Assembly (NCBI GenBank): GCA_023433585.1
Contig: JAEZCL010000312.1
Location: forward strand, 1-16,847
From: Pseudomonadota bacterium
Lineage (GTDB): Bacteria; Pseudomonadota; Alphaproteobacteria; Caulobacterales; Caulobacteraceae
Direction: 5' to 3'
DNA: 16,847 nucleotides
Position numbers and translations under genes: made by a program. Below the pieces are notes generated by a model. It was given only the letters and a program-made list of their open reading frames with translations. It did no database searches and was not told where the DNA came from. Of this stretch, positions 1-7,605 are shown in pieces; the stretch's first letter is position 1, and each line of letters opens with the position of its first letter.

Positions 1-44
1 CGGTCGGCGCGCGAGACCGAGACCAGGGCGACCCTTCTGGTCAT
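1..44 (-). CDS. legG: Start of a NeuC/LegG-like UDP-sugar 2-epimerase (hydrolysing), cut by window edge
   Basis: Only the first 14 codons lie in the window. They translate to MTRRVALVSVSRAD, beginning at an ATG (44-42) that overlaps the stop of the upstream nonulosonate synthase in an ATGA. A short beta strand followed by S/T-R-A/S-D near residues 11-14 is the usual N-terminus of hydrolysing UDP-GlcNAc 2-epimerases of the NeuC/LegG type (family knowledge). The enzyme would release the 2-epimerised hexosamine from its nucleotide, making the sugar that the neighbouring synthase condenses with phosphoenolpyruvate. Operon position directly after legB and legI agrees. The call rests on a very short stretch, so the exact family is tentative, although the reading frame and overlap are clear. 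Confidence 0.6.
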   Translation of the reverse strand, partial: MTRRVALVSVSRAD

Positions 45-1090
45 GGCGCCGAAGGCTCCACGTCGGCCCAGGCGACCGGCTCGTCCGGCTGGAGGGTGCG
101 GATCAGGCGCCGCCCGATCAGGCGCGGCAGGTCGTCGGGCGGCGCGCCGGTTCCGGGGCGCTTGCAGCCCAGATGGGCGACGTCCAGCACGGTCCCGGCG
201 GGCAAGGCCTCCAGCGCCACGACGCTGCGACGGATGCCGGTGATGTTGGCGGCCTCGGACGGGCGGGGCCGCTTGACCCCGTCGCCCAGCATGGCCTCGG
301 TCCGGCGGATGCTTCGCACCATGGCCGCGAAATCGTCCGGCGCCATGGAGGCGGCGTGGTCCGGGCCGGGCGCGGCCGGGTCCAGGGTCAGGTGCTTCTC
401 GATCACGCGCGCGCCGAGCGCCACGGCGGCGACGGCCGCCTCCGCCCCCAGGGAATGGTCCGACAGCCCGACAGGGACGCCCAGTTCGCCCGCGAGCGTC
501 GTCAGGGCGCGCAGGTTCATCTCGGCGTCCGGCGCCGGATATTCCGACACGCAGTGCAGGATGCAGACGGGCAGGTCGGCCTTCGCCCCGGCCCGCACAG
601 CGGAGAGCGCGCGGCGGGCTTCCTCCAGCGTGCTCGCGCCGGTGGACAGGATCACGGGACGGCCCGTGCGCCCGGCGGCGGTCAGGAAGGCGGAATGGTT
701 GACCTCGCTGGAGCCGATCTTGACCACCGCCATGTCCAGTTCGCCGGTCAGGAAGGCCAGGGAATGAAACCCTTCGGGCGTGGACATGAACATGACGCCC
801 GCCGCGTCGCAGGCGGCCTTCAGGCGGGCAGTGTCCTCCAGCCCGATGCGCAGGCGCTCCAGCAGGTCGTAGAAGCTCTCCGTTCGGCCGGTGGTGCGCT
901 CCAGATAGTCCACCTTGTGGCTGAATCGGCCGACGATCTCGCCGGGCAGCCAGGTCTGGAACTTGACCGCGTCCGCCCCCGCCCCGGCCGCCGCCTCGAT
1001 CAGGGCGAAAGCTTTCTCGACGTCGCCGTCATGGTTCACCCCCGCCTCGGCGATGATGAAGACGCGATCATCCCAAGGCGTAGCGCTCAT
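41..1090 (-). CDS. legI: Nonulosonic acid synthase, NeuB/LegI family (N-acetylneuraminate / legionaminate synthase)
   Basis: This 349-residue cytosolic enzyme condenses phosphoenolpyruvate with an N-acyl hexosamine derivative to make a nine-carbon sialic-like acid. An N-terminal TIM barrel of the NeuB family spans roughly residues 10-270. It shows IIAEAGVNHDGD near residue 12, KFQTW near 43, MSTPEG near 102, VVKIGSSEVNH, ILSTGAST, LHCVSEYPAP and VGLSDHSLG, then IEKHLTLD. The C-terminal ~60 residues, from about RRSVVALEALPAGTVL, form the SAF/antifreeze-like domain that caps the active site in this family. Length is typical. The start overlaps the legB stop and the stop overlaps the next start, each by ATGA, so translation is probably coupled. 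Legionaminate is preferred over neuraminate or pseudaminate because of the LegB-type dehydratase upstream and the LegG/NeuC-like start downstream. The NeuB family call is firm, the exact product is inferred. Confidence 0.9.
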   Translation of the reverse strand: MSATPWDDRVFIIAEAGVNHDGDVEKAFALIEAAAGAGADAVKFQTWLPGEIVGRFSHKVDYLERTTGRTESFYDLLERLRIGLEDTARLKAACDAAGVMFMSTPEGFHSLAFLTGELDMAVVKIGSSEVNHSAFLTAAGRTGRPVILSTGASTLEEARRALSAVRAGAKADLPVCILHCVSEYPAPDAEMNLRALTTLAGELGVPVGLSDHSLGAEAAVAAVALGARVIEKHLTLDPAAPGPDHAASMAPDDFAAMVRSIRRTEAMLGDGVKRPRPSEAANITGIRRSVVALEALPAGTVLDVAHLGCKRPGTGAPPDDLPRLIGRRLIRTLQPDEPVAWADVEPSAP

Positions 1091-2085
1091 GTGGCGTAAT
1101 CCTGGGGGCGATAGAGGTGCAGGTGGTCGCGGATGAAGGCCACGGTGCGCTCCAACCCGTCTTCAAGCGACACGCGCGGCGCCCAGCCCAGGGCCTCTTT
1201 CGCCCGGCTCGCGTCGGCGATCAGGCGGTCCACCTCGCTGCCTTCGGGGCGCAGGCGCCGTTCGTCGGAGACGATCTCGATATCGCGTCCGGCCGCCCGG
1301 CCGATCATCCGGGCGAGATCGCCGATGGACACTTCGCGCCCGCCGCCGAAATGCAGCGTCCGGCCCTCGATACCCGGAACGGCGGCGGCGCGCAGGAAGG
1401 CGTCGGCGGTGTCGTCCACGAAGACGAAGTCGCGGGTAGGGTGCGTGGCGCCCAGCCGCACGGTCGAGCCGCCCAACGCCTGGACCGCCACGGCCGGGAT
1501 CACCGCGCGGGCGCTCTGGCGCGGGCCGAAGGTGTTGAAGGGGCGAAGCGTCACGGCCGGAACGCCGAACGACAGGTGGAAGGATTCCACCAGCTTGTCC
1601 GCCGCAACCTTGGAGGCGGCGTAAGGGGATTGCGCCTGAAGCGGGTGGTCCTCGGTCATGGGGGCCGTGCGGGCCGTGCCGTAGACCTCGCTGGTGGAGG
1701 TGTGGACCAGCCGCACCACGCCGCATGCGCGCGCGGCCTGAAGCACGTTCAGCGTGCCGGTGACGTTCACCCGCACATAGCTTTCGGGCGCGGCGTAGGA
1801 ATAGGGAATGGCGATCAGGGCGCCCAGGTGCAGCACGATCTCGCAATCCCGCACCGCGTCCATGACCGAATCCCGGTCCGCCAGGTCGCCGCGCCGGATG
1901 TCCACATCGCCGCGCGCGGGCGAGGAATCCAGCCATTCCGCCGATCCTGATGACGTGTAGAGCACCAACGCCCGCGTCTCGGCCCCCGCCTCGACCAGCC
2001 GCTCGCACACGCGGCTGCCGATGAAGCCCCCGCCGCCGGTGACCAGCACCCGCTTGCCCTTCAGGGAGGCGATGGGATCGACCAT
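1087..2085 (-). CDS. legB: NAD-dependent sugar-nucleotide 4,6-dehydratase, LegB-like (extended SDR)
   Basis: This 332-residue extended short-chain dehydrogenase/reductase would remove water from a nucleotide-linked GlcNAc to give the 4-keto-6-deoxy sugar, an early step of legionaminic acid synthesis. The NAD-binding loop TGGGGFIG is at residues 16-23, the TSTSEVYG strand at 129-136 and the catalytic YAASK (Tyr155, Lys159) follows. LVLYTSSGSAEWLD near 40 and RPFNTFGPRQSARAVIP further on resemble LegB rather than the PseB 5-epimerising dehydratase. The ATG at 2085-2083 is chosen because the Rossmann strand begins 12 residues later. The frame is open upstream to 2214 but that extension runs through the promoter region and lacks family similarity. 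A GGGG about nine bases before the ATG is a weak ribosome site. It is the first gene of the operon in this window, and the aminotransferase and acetyltransferase of the pathway are not seen here. Confidence 0.88.
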   Translation of the reverse strand: MVDPIASLKGKRVLVTGGGGFIGSRVCERLVEAGAETRALVLYTSSGSAEWLDSSPARGDVDIRRGDLADRDSVMDAVRDCEIVLHLGALIAIPYSYAAPESYVRVNVTGTLNVLQAARACGVVRLVHTSTSEVYGTARTAPMTEDHPLQAQSPYAASKVAADKLVESFHLSFGVPAVTLRPFNTFGPRQSARAVIPAVAVQALGGSTVRLGATHPTRDFVFVDDTADAFLRAAAVPGIEGRTLHFGGGREVSIGDLARMIGRAAGRDIEIVSDERRLRPEGSEVDRLIADASRAKEALGWAPRVSLEDGLERTVAFIRDHLHLYRPQDYAT

Positions 2086-2120
2086 GTGAATGAGCCCCGA
2101 AAATGCGAATCGCCCAGGGC

Positions 2121-2147
2121 AGTCTAGCGCGGTTCGACCCCACCCAA
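2121..2147 (-). promoter_or_regulatory. Candidate housekeeping-type promoter for legB
   Basis: Read on the minus strand, TTGGGTG (2147-2141) is followed after 12 bases by GCTAGACT (2128-2121). This resembles the Caulobacter housekeeping sigma pattern TTGaCgS, a 10-14 base spacer, then GCTANAWC, with the -10 half matching better than the -35 half. A start of transcription about 8 bases downstream would leave a leader of roughly 25-30 bases before the legB ATG. It is a pattern match only. Confidence 0.35.
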
Positions 2148-2170
2148 TCCTTAACGCCGCGCGAGGCTCA

Positions 2171-2186
2171 TTTCGCAAATGCGAAA
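2171..2186. promoter_or_regulatory. 16-bp palindrome in the legB/otsB divergent region, candidate operator
   Basis: TTTCGCA, two bases (AA), then TGCGAAA form a perfect inverted repeat with 7-bp arms. It sits near the middle of the 179-bp gap between the divergent legB and otsB starts. The right half, AAATGCGAA (2177-2185), recurs exactly at 2101-2109, between the legB promoter candidate and the legB start, giving a possible second half-site on the same strand. The AT content of this stretch stands out from its surroundings. No regulator gene lies next to it, so the binding protein is unknown. Confidence 0.45.
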
Positions 2187-2264
2187 AGAATTCCCGCCCA
2201 AGGGTCAACTTCACCGCCGCCGCCGCGTTAGGATGGGACGAGGTTCAGCCAGCCCACGAGGATC

Positions 2265-3032
2265 ATGCTCACAGACGCCGCCACCAGAGACCCCGTCGCC
2301 GCGCCGCTTTCGCCGCCGCCCCCCCTGCCCGACCGGCCCGCGCTGTTCCTGGACATGGACGGCGTGCTGGCGCCGATCACCGCGACGCCGCACGCCGTGG
2401 GCCCCGAGCCGCGACGCCGCCGGATGCTGCTGCGGCTGCTGGACCGGCTGGATGGGCGGGTGGCGGTGCTCAGCGGACGCACCATCGCCGAGATCGACCG
2501 GATATGCGAAGGCGTCGTGCCCTGCGTGGCCGGGGTTCACGGGCTGGAGCGGCGCGGGGCGGACGGCCGAATCCGCCGGCTGGACCCCCACCCGGCCCTG
2601 AGCGCGGTGCATGAGGATCTGGAGGCCTTCGCCCGGGAGCGGCCCGGCGTCCTGGTCGAGGACAAGACGCTGGGGGTGACCCTGCATTATCGCCAGGCGC
2701 CGGGCTTCGGCCGCGAGGCGCGCGATCTGGCCCGGCGTCTGGCGCACCATCATGGCCTGACCCTGCAGCCCGGCGACATGGTGCAGGAGCTGAAGACTCC
2801 GGGCGCCGACAAGGGCCGGGCGCTGACGGCCTTCATGGCCGAGACGCCGTTCTCCGGCGCGGTTCCGGTCATGGCGGGCGACGACCTGACCGACGAGTTC
2901 GCCTTCGCCGCCGCCGCCGATCTGGGCGGGTTCGGCGTCCTGGTGGGGCCGCCGCGCGCGACTGCGGCCCTTCACGGCCTGGCGGACCCGGCGGCGGTCA
3001 TGGACTGGCTGGAAGGCCTGGCGGCGCCATGA
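2265..3032 (+). CDS. otsB: Trehalose-6-phosphate phosphatase
   Basis: This 255-residue cytosolic HAD-superfamily enzyme dephosphorylates trehalose 6-phosphate to trehalose. Motif I is LFLDMDGVLAPI with Asp30 as nucleophile and Asp32 as acid/base. Motif II is VLSGRT (Ser70), and GVHGLERRG and DKTLGVTLHYR are the usual trehalose-phosphatase cap signatures. ELKTPGADKGRAL (Lys183) follows, and GDDLTDEFAF with Asp206 and Asp207 is motif IV. Length is normal for OtsB. The ATG at 2265 has GAGGA a few bases upstream. A proline-rich leader of about 20 residues precedes the fold. The stop overlaps the start of the GH15 gene (ATGA, 3029-3032), and otsA follows that gene, so the three are almost certainly one operon. 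In enterobacteria the order is otsB-otsA with no hydrolase between them. Confidence 0.95.
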   Translation: MLTDAATRDPVAAPLSPPPPLPDRPALFLDMDGVLAPITATPHAVGPEPRRRRMLLRLLDRLDGRVAVLSGRTIAEIDRICEGVVPCVAGVHGLERRGADGRIRRLDPHPALSAVHEDLEAFARERPGVLVEDKTLGVTLHYRQAPGFGREARDLARRLAHHHGLTLQPGDMVQELKTPGADKGRALTAFMAETPFSGAVPVMAGDDLTDEFAFAAAADLGGFGVLVGPPRATAALHGLADPAAVMDWLEGLAAP

Positions 3033-4822
3033 AGCGGCCCGGACCCAACCTTGATCTGGCGCCGGTGGGCAATTGCGCCGTCTCCAGCCTGATCGACCGG
3101 CGGGGGCGCCATGTCTGGTGCTGTGCGCCGCGCGTGGACGGCGACCCGGTGTTCTCGGCCCTGATGGACGGCCACGAACCCGATCACGGCTTCTGGTCCA
3201 TCGAACTGGCGGACCAGGTGCGCGCGGATCAGACCTATGTGCGCAACACCCCGATCCTGCGCACCGTGCTGACGGCCCGGGACGGCTCGGCGCTGGAGGT
3301 GATCGACTTCTGCCCGCGTCATCTCAAGCACGGACGCACCTATCGCCCCATCGCCCTGGCCCGCATCATCCGGCCGCTTCACGGCGCGCCCCGGGCGATC
3401 ATGCGGCTGAGGCCCGCGCGCGACTGGGGAGCGCGCCGGGCGCCCACCACCTCCGGCTCGAACCACGTCCGCTACCTGTGCACCGACCTGACCTTCCGCC
3501 TGACCACGGACTGTCCGGTGTCGCACGTGCTGGATGAACGCGCATTCCGGGTCGAGCGGCCGTTCTCGTTCTTCTTCGGCCCCGACGAGGGCTATGACCA
3601 GGAGGTCGGGGCGGGCGTCGCGGGGGCCCTGGACCGCACCGAAGCCTACTGGAAACAGTGGGTGCGCACCCTCTACCTGCCGCTGGACTGGCAGGAGGCG
3701 GTGATCCGCGCGGCCGTGACCCTGAAACTGTGCGCCCACGAGGAGACCGGCGCCATCGTGGCGGCCATGACCACCTCGGTGCCCGAATTCCCCGAAAGCG
3801 GGCGCAACTGGGACTACCGCTACTGCTGGATCCGGGATTCCTACTACACCGTGCGGGCGCTGAACCGGCTGGGCGCGGTGGACATCCTGGAGAACTATCT
3901 CGCCTATCTGCGCAACCTGGTGGACAACGCTGCGGGCGGCCACGTCCAGCCGGTCTATGGCGTGGGGCTGGAGGCCGCCCTCGGCGAGCGCGTGGTGGAC
4001 AGCGTCGCCGGCTATCGCGGCATGAAGCCGGTGCGGGTGGGCAACCAGGCGCACGAGCATCTGCAGCATGACGTCTATGGCCAGATCGTCCTGCCGCTGG
4101 TGCAGTCGTTCTATGACCATCGCCTGCTGCGACCCGGCTCCGTGGACGACTTCCACGCCCTGGAGAAGGTCGGCGAGCGGGCCTTCATGGTGCATGACCA
4201 GCCCGATGCGGGCTTGTGGGAGTTCCGCACCATCGCGCGGGTGCACACCTATTCCTCGGTCATGTGCTGGGCCGCCTGCGACCGGCTGGCCAAGGCGGCG
4301 GACGCCCTGGGCCTGAACGGCCGGGCCGAGGTCTGGCGCGAGCGCGCCGACACCATCCGCGCCCGGATCGAAAAGGAAGCCTTCCTGCCCGACGAGGGCC
4401 GCTTCGCCGCCAGCTTCGGCGGGCGCGAGCTGGACGCCTCGCTGCTGCAGCTGGTGGAGCTGGGCTTCCTCGATCCGATGGACCCGCGTCAGGTGGCCAC
4501 CTTCGACGCCGTGGAGCGCGACCTGAAGAAGGGCTCGTACCTGTTCCGCTATGTGGAGCCCGACGATTTCGGCGAGCCGGAGACGGCGTTCAATTTCTGC
4601 ACCTTCTGGTTCATCGAGGCCCTGCACATGAACGGCCGCGTGGACGAGGCGCGCGAGATCTTCGAACAGATGCTGAGCCGGCGCACCCACGCGGGGCTGC
4701 TGTCGGAGGACATCGCCCTGAACGACCACGAACTGTGGGGGAACTATCCGCAGACCTATTCCCTTGTGGGGATCATCAACTGCGCCGTTCTGCTCAGTCG
4801 TTCCTGGACGGATGTGAGATGA
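3029..4822 (+). CDS. Glycoside hydrolase family 15 protein (glucoamylase / trehalase-like)
   Basis: This 597-residue protein belongs to the bacterial GH15 family of inverting exo-acting alpha-glucosidases, which includes glucoamylases and acid trehalases. The N-terminal beta-sandwich begins NLDLAPVGNCAVSSLIDRRG and covers about residues 7-200. The (alpha/alpha)6 barrel follows, with NWDYRYCWIRDS at about 260-271. The probable general acid is Glu398 in GLWEFR and the probable base is Glu560 in GLLSEDIALNDHELWGNYPQ, where the family usually has GLLSEE. No signal peptide is visible, so it should act in the cytoplasm. It is wedged between otsB and otsA with ATGA overlaps on both sides. That context suggests trehalose or a related alpha-glucoside as substrate, and control of trehalose turnover as its role, but substrate cannot be read from sequence. 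Family assignment is secure, specificity is not. Confidence 0.9.
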   Translation: MKRPGPNLDLAPVGNCAVSSLIDRRGRHVWCCAPRVDGDPVFSALMDGHEPDHGFWSIELADQVRADQTYVRNTPILRTVLTARDGSALEVIDFCPRHLKHGRTYRPIALARIIRPLHGAPRAIMRLRPARDWGARRAPTTSGSNHVRYLCTDLTFRLTTDCPVSHVLDERAFRVERPFSFFFGPDEGYDQEVGAGVAGALDRTEAYWKQWVRTLYLPLDWQEAVIRAAVTLKLCAHEETGAIVAAMTTSVPEFPESGRNWDYRYCWIRDSYYTVRALNRLGAVDILENYLAYLRNLVDNAAGGHVQPVYGVGLEAALGERVVDSVAGYRGMKPVRVGNQAHEHLQHDVYGQIVLPLVQSFYDHRLLRPGSVDDFHALEKVGERAFMVHDQPDAGLWEFRTIARVHTYSSVMCWAACDRLAKAADALGLNGRAEVWRERADTIRARIEKEAFLPDEGRFAASFGGRELDASLLQLVELGFLDPMDPRQVATFDAVERDLKKGSYLFRYVEPDDFGEPETAFNFCTFWFIEALHMNGRVDEAREIFEQMLSRRTHAGLLSEDIALNDHELWGNYPQTYSLVGIINCAVLLSRSWTDVR

Positions 4823-6219
4823 GCCGACTGATCGTCGTGTCCAACCGCGTCTCGGCGCCGAAGGACGCCGGGGAAAGCTCCACCGGCGGGCTGGCCATGG
4901 CCCTGTCGGCGGCGCTGCGCCGTTATGACGGACTGTGGTTCGGCTGGTCCGGGGAGACGACCGAAACCTTCACCGGCGAGTTGAAGATGGAGGACCGGGC
5001 CGGGGTCACCGTCGCCCTGGTCGACCTGGAGGAACAGGACGTCGAGGAATACTACAACGGCTACGCCAACAGGACCCTGTGGCCCCTGTTCCATCACCGG
5101 GTGGACCTGACGGCCTACGAGCGCTCCTACGGCGAGGGATACGAGCGCACCAACGCCCGCTTCGCCGAGGTCCTGGCGCCGCTGATCGAGTCGGACGACG
5201 TCATCTGGATCCACGACTATCACATGATCCCCCTGGCCCGCGATTTGCGGCGGCTGGGGGTGAGGAACCGCATCGGTTTCTTCCTGCATACGCCCTGGCC
5301 GGCGCGCCAGCTGCTGGTGACCCTGCCGTTCCACCGAAGGCTGGTGGAATCCATGTTCGACTATGACCTGGTGGGATTCCACACCCGCGAATGGCTGGAC
5401 CTGTTCCGCGATTATGTAGTGTCCGAGGCCGGGGGGCGGCTGGTCGGCAACGACGGCATGGAGGCCTTCGGCAAGACGGTCGAGGGCGGGGTCTTTCCCA
5501 TCGGCATCGACGTGGAGAGCTTCGTCCGGGCGCGCGAGTCCGCGCTGGGCCGGCGCACCTACGACCGCATGGCCGCCTCATCCGTCTTCCGCACGATGAT
5601 CGTCGGTGTGGACCGGCTCGACTACTCCAAGGGGCTGGAGCAGCGGCTTCTGGGCTTTCAGCAGTTCCTGGACGACCATCCGGACATGCGCGGCCAGGTC
5701 TTCCTGCTTCAGGTCACCCCGATCTCGCGCGACGAGGTGGACACCTATCAGGACCTGCGGGCGCGGCTGGAGGCCCTGGCCGGCCACATCAACGGCGCCT
5801 ATGCCGAGATGGACTGGCAGCCGATCCGCTATCTGAACCGCACCTATCGCCGGGACCAGCTGGCGGGCATCTACCGGGCGGCGAAGGTGGGGCTGGTGAC
5901 GCCCCTGCGCGACGGCATGAACCTGGTGGCCAAGGAATATGTGGCGGCCCAGGATCCGGACGATCCGGGCGTGCTGATCCTGTCGCGCTTCGCCGGGGCG
6001 GCCGAGGCGCTGCGCCAGGCCCTGATCGTCAATCCCTTCGCCCGCGAGGAAGTGGCCCAGGCCATCCACCGCGCCGTGACCATGTCGCGGGACGAGCGGA
6101 TCGAACGCTGGACGGCGCTGATGGCCGCAGTGCGGGCCTCGGACGTGGGCATATGGCGCGACGATTTCGTGAAAGCCCTGACCGCCGTTCCTCTCAGGGA
6201 CCCGGACAGCGCGGCCTGA
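4819..6219 (+). CDS. otsA: Trehalose-6-phosphate synthase (UDP-forming, GT20)
   Basis: This 466-residue cytosolic glycosyltransferase of family 20 joins glucose from UDP-glucose to glucose 6-phosphate. It begins MSRLIVVSNRVSAPKD, closely like the E. coli OtsA start, with the STGGLA donor loop near residue 22 and LWFGWSGE near 40. HDYHMIPLA and FFLHTPWP lie in the N-terminal Rossmann domain. The C-terminal domain carries GVDRLDYSKGL, whose Arg and Lys bind donor phosphates, and TPLRDGMNLVAKEYVA. Length is typical. The frame is open for another 200 codons upstream through the GH15 gene, but family similarity begins exactly at this ATG, which overlaps the GH15 stop by ATGA. Only six bases separate its stop from the convergent GST stop, and no terminator hairpin is visible. 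Its product is the substrate of OtsB, the first gene of the operon. Confidence 0.96.
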   Translation: MSRLIVVSNRVSAPKDAGESSTGGLAMALSAALRRYDGLWFGWSGETTETFTGELKMEDRAGVTVALVDLEEQDVEEYYNGYANRTLWPLFHHRVDLTAYERSYGEGYERTNARFAEVLAPLIESDDVIWIHDYHMIPLARDLRRLGVRNRIGFFLHTPWPARQLLVTLPFHRRLVESMFDYDLVGFHTREWLDLFRDYVVSEAGGRLVGNDGMEAFGKTVEGGVFPIGIDVESFVRARESALGRRTYDRMAASSVFRTMIVGVDRLDYSKGLEQRLLGFQQFLDDHPDMRGQVFLLQVTPISRDEVDTYQDLRARLEALAGHINGAYAEMDWQPIRYLNRTYRRDQLAGIYRAAKVGLVTPLRDGMNLVAKEYVAAQDPDDPGVLILSRFAGAAEALRQALIVNPFAREEVAQAIHRAVTMSRDERIERWTALMAAVRASDVGIWRDDFVKALTAVPLRDPDSAA

Positions 6220-6225
6220 TCGCCC

Positions 6226-6828
6226 TCAGCCCGCCCTCAGTTCCAGCGGCGGGGCGTCCAGAACCTCGGCCCGGCGATTGGCGGGCCGTGCGAGGACCGT
6301 GTTCAGATAGGCGTCAAGTCGCGCGCTTTCCGGCGTGTGCTCGCGGCCCCACGCAAGGGCCGAGGCCACCAGCACGTCCACCGCCGTGAATCGCTTGCCC
6401 ATCAGATAGGGCCCGCGCTCCAGCGCCGTCAGGATACGCCGGTTGGCGGCGTCATAGCGGGCCGTCGCATAGGGATCGGTCTCGCCTTTGATGCGGCTCC
6501 AGTAGGCCGGCTCCATCTCGCCGGTGGTCCAGAACAGCCAGGTGAGATAGGCGGCGCGGGCCGGGTCGCCGGGCGCGGCGCCCAGCCCCGCCTCGGGGAA
6601 CAGGTCGGTGAGATAAAGCGCGACGGCGGCGGATTCAGTGACCAGTGAGCCTTCGTGCATCAGGGCCGGGACCTTGCCGTCCGGGTGCGGGTTGGCCGGA
6701 TCGCGCCCGCCCGAGCCGTCCATGCGGGCGATGTCGCAGTGATGGATGCGGTAGTCAGCCTGCAGTTCCTCCAGCAGCCAGATCAGGCGCGACGAACGGG
6801 ACCAGTGGGCGTGGAACAGGGTCAGCAT
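6226..6828 (-). CDS. Glutathione S-transferase family protein
   Basis: This 200-residue soluble protein has the GST layout. A thioredoxin-like N-domain runs to about residue 80, with HAHWSRSSRLIWLLEEL (likely catalytic serine near residue 10), the cis-proline in GKVPAL and the glutathione-binding ESAAVALYL. An all-helical C-domain follows, with GKRFTAVDVLVASAL as the conserved N-cap region. It probably conjugates or reduces small electrophiles with glutathione, substrate unknown. The ATG at 6828 is chosen because GGAGAG lies six bases upstream and the fold starts there. A longer open frame to 6891 would run through the palindrome and divergent promoter region. It is transcribed divergently from an HTH-WYL regulator that may control it. 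Its stop faces the otsA stop across six bases. Confidence 0.88.
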   Translation of the reverse strand: MLTLFHAHWSRSSRLIWLLEELQADYRIHHCDIARMDGSGGRDPANPHPDGKVPALMHEGSLVTESAAVALYLTDLFPEAGLGAAPGDPARAAYLTWLFWTTGEMEPAYWSRIKGETDPYATARYDAANRRILTALERGPYLMGKRFTAVDVLVASALAWGREHTPESARLDAYLNTVLARPANRRAEVLDAPPLELRAG

Positions 6829-6876
6829 GGCGTCTCTCCGTTGATGTCCGGATTGACTAGCGGACCCCTGCTGCCA

Positions 6877-6893
6877 CCATGCTGTCAGCATGG
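6877..6893. promoter_or_regulatory. Perfect 17-bp palindrome between GST and WYL regulator genes, candidate operator
   Basis: CCATGCTG (6877-6884), one central T, then CAGCATGG (6886-6893) form a perfect dyad with 8-bp arms. It lies 19 bases before the regulator ATG and 49 bases before the GST ATG, inside an 83-bp gap. A second, weaker dyad, GTCCG (6846-6850) and CGGAC (6861-6865), flanks a TTGACT that could be a -35 element for the regulator. The palindrome would then cover the -10 position, as expected for autorepression. Binding by the adjacent regulator is inference. Confidence 0.5.
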
Positions 6894-6911
6894 ATGTGCG
6901 ACGGGTGAGGA

Positions 6912-7605
6912 ATGAGACGCGCGGACCGCCTTTTCCAGATCATCCAGCTGCTGCGGCGATCGTCGAAACCGATGACGGCCGAGGCCGTGGCGGCCGAGCT
7001 GGAGACCTCGAAACGCACGGTCTATCGCGACATCGCCGACCTGATGGCCCAGCGCGTGCCGATCCGGGGCGAGGCGGGCGTGGGCTATGTGCTGGACGGC
7101 GGGTTCGACCTGCCGCCCCTGATGCTGACCTCGGATGAGGTGGAAGCGGCGGTGCTGGGCGCCCAGTGGGTGGCGGGGCGGGCCGATCCGGCCCTGGCGC
7201 GGGCGGCGCGCGACCTGATCGCCAAGATCGCCGCCACGGTTCCCGAAACCATGCGGCCCCATGTGCTGGAGCCCGCGGTCACCACCACGCCCGCGTGGAA
7301 CAACACGCCGGACACCCTGGACATGGGCCCGGTCCGCGCCGCCATCCGCTCGCGGCGAAAGGTCGTCATCGACTATGTGGACGAACAGGACCGCGCCAGC
7401 CGGCGGGTGATCTGGCCGTTTCTGGCGGCCTACCGCGACACCACGCGGCTGCTGATCGCCTGGTGCGAGATGCGCGAGGACTTCCGTATGTTCCGCGCCG
7501 ACCGGGTGCGCGCGGCCGAGGTGCTGGAGGACCGCTATCCGGAACGGCCCGCCGTGCTGCGCGCCCGCTGGGAAGCGATCCAGCGGGCGCGGCACGCGGA
7601 GGGGT

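Noticed and set aside
2151..2173. TTAACGC ... GCTCATTT as an otsB promoter
   Set aside because: The -35-like half matches the Caulobacter pattern but the 8-base spacer is too short and the -10 half is poor.
2086..2214. 43-residue N-terminal extension of legB
   Set aside because: It covers the palindrome and promoter candidate, and the Rossmann fold needs only the start at 2085.
2972..4729. 585-codon open frame on the minus strand opposite the GH15 gene
   Set aside because: It is a high-GC antisense shadow. Its translation has no family motifs, while the plus-strand frame carries the complete GH15 signature.
4216..4818. Long upstream extension of the otsA frame
   Set aside because: The extension reads the GH15 gene out of frame. 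OtsA similarity starts at MSRLIVVSNRV at 4819.
6220..6225. Terminator between otsA and GST
   Set aside because: The gap is only six bases and no dyad with a T-run is visible around it.
6829..6891. 21-residue N-terminal extension of the GST
   Set aside because: The internal ATG has a GGAGAG ribosome site and begins exactly at the GST fold, while the extension overlaps the palindrome.
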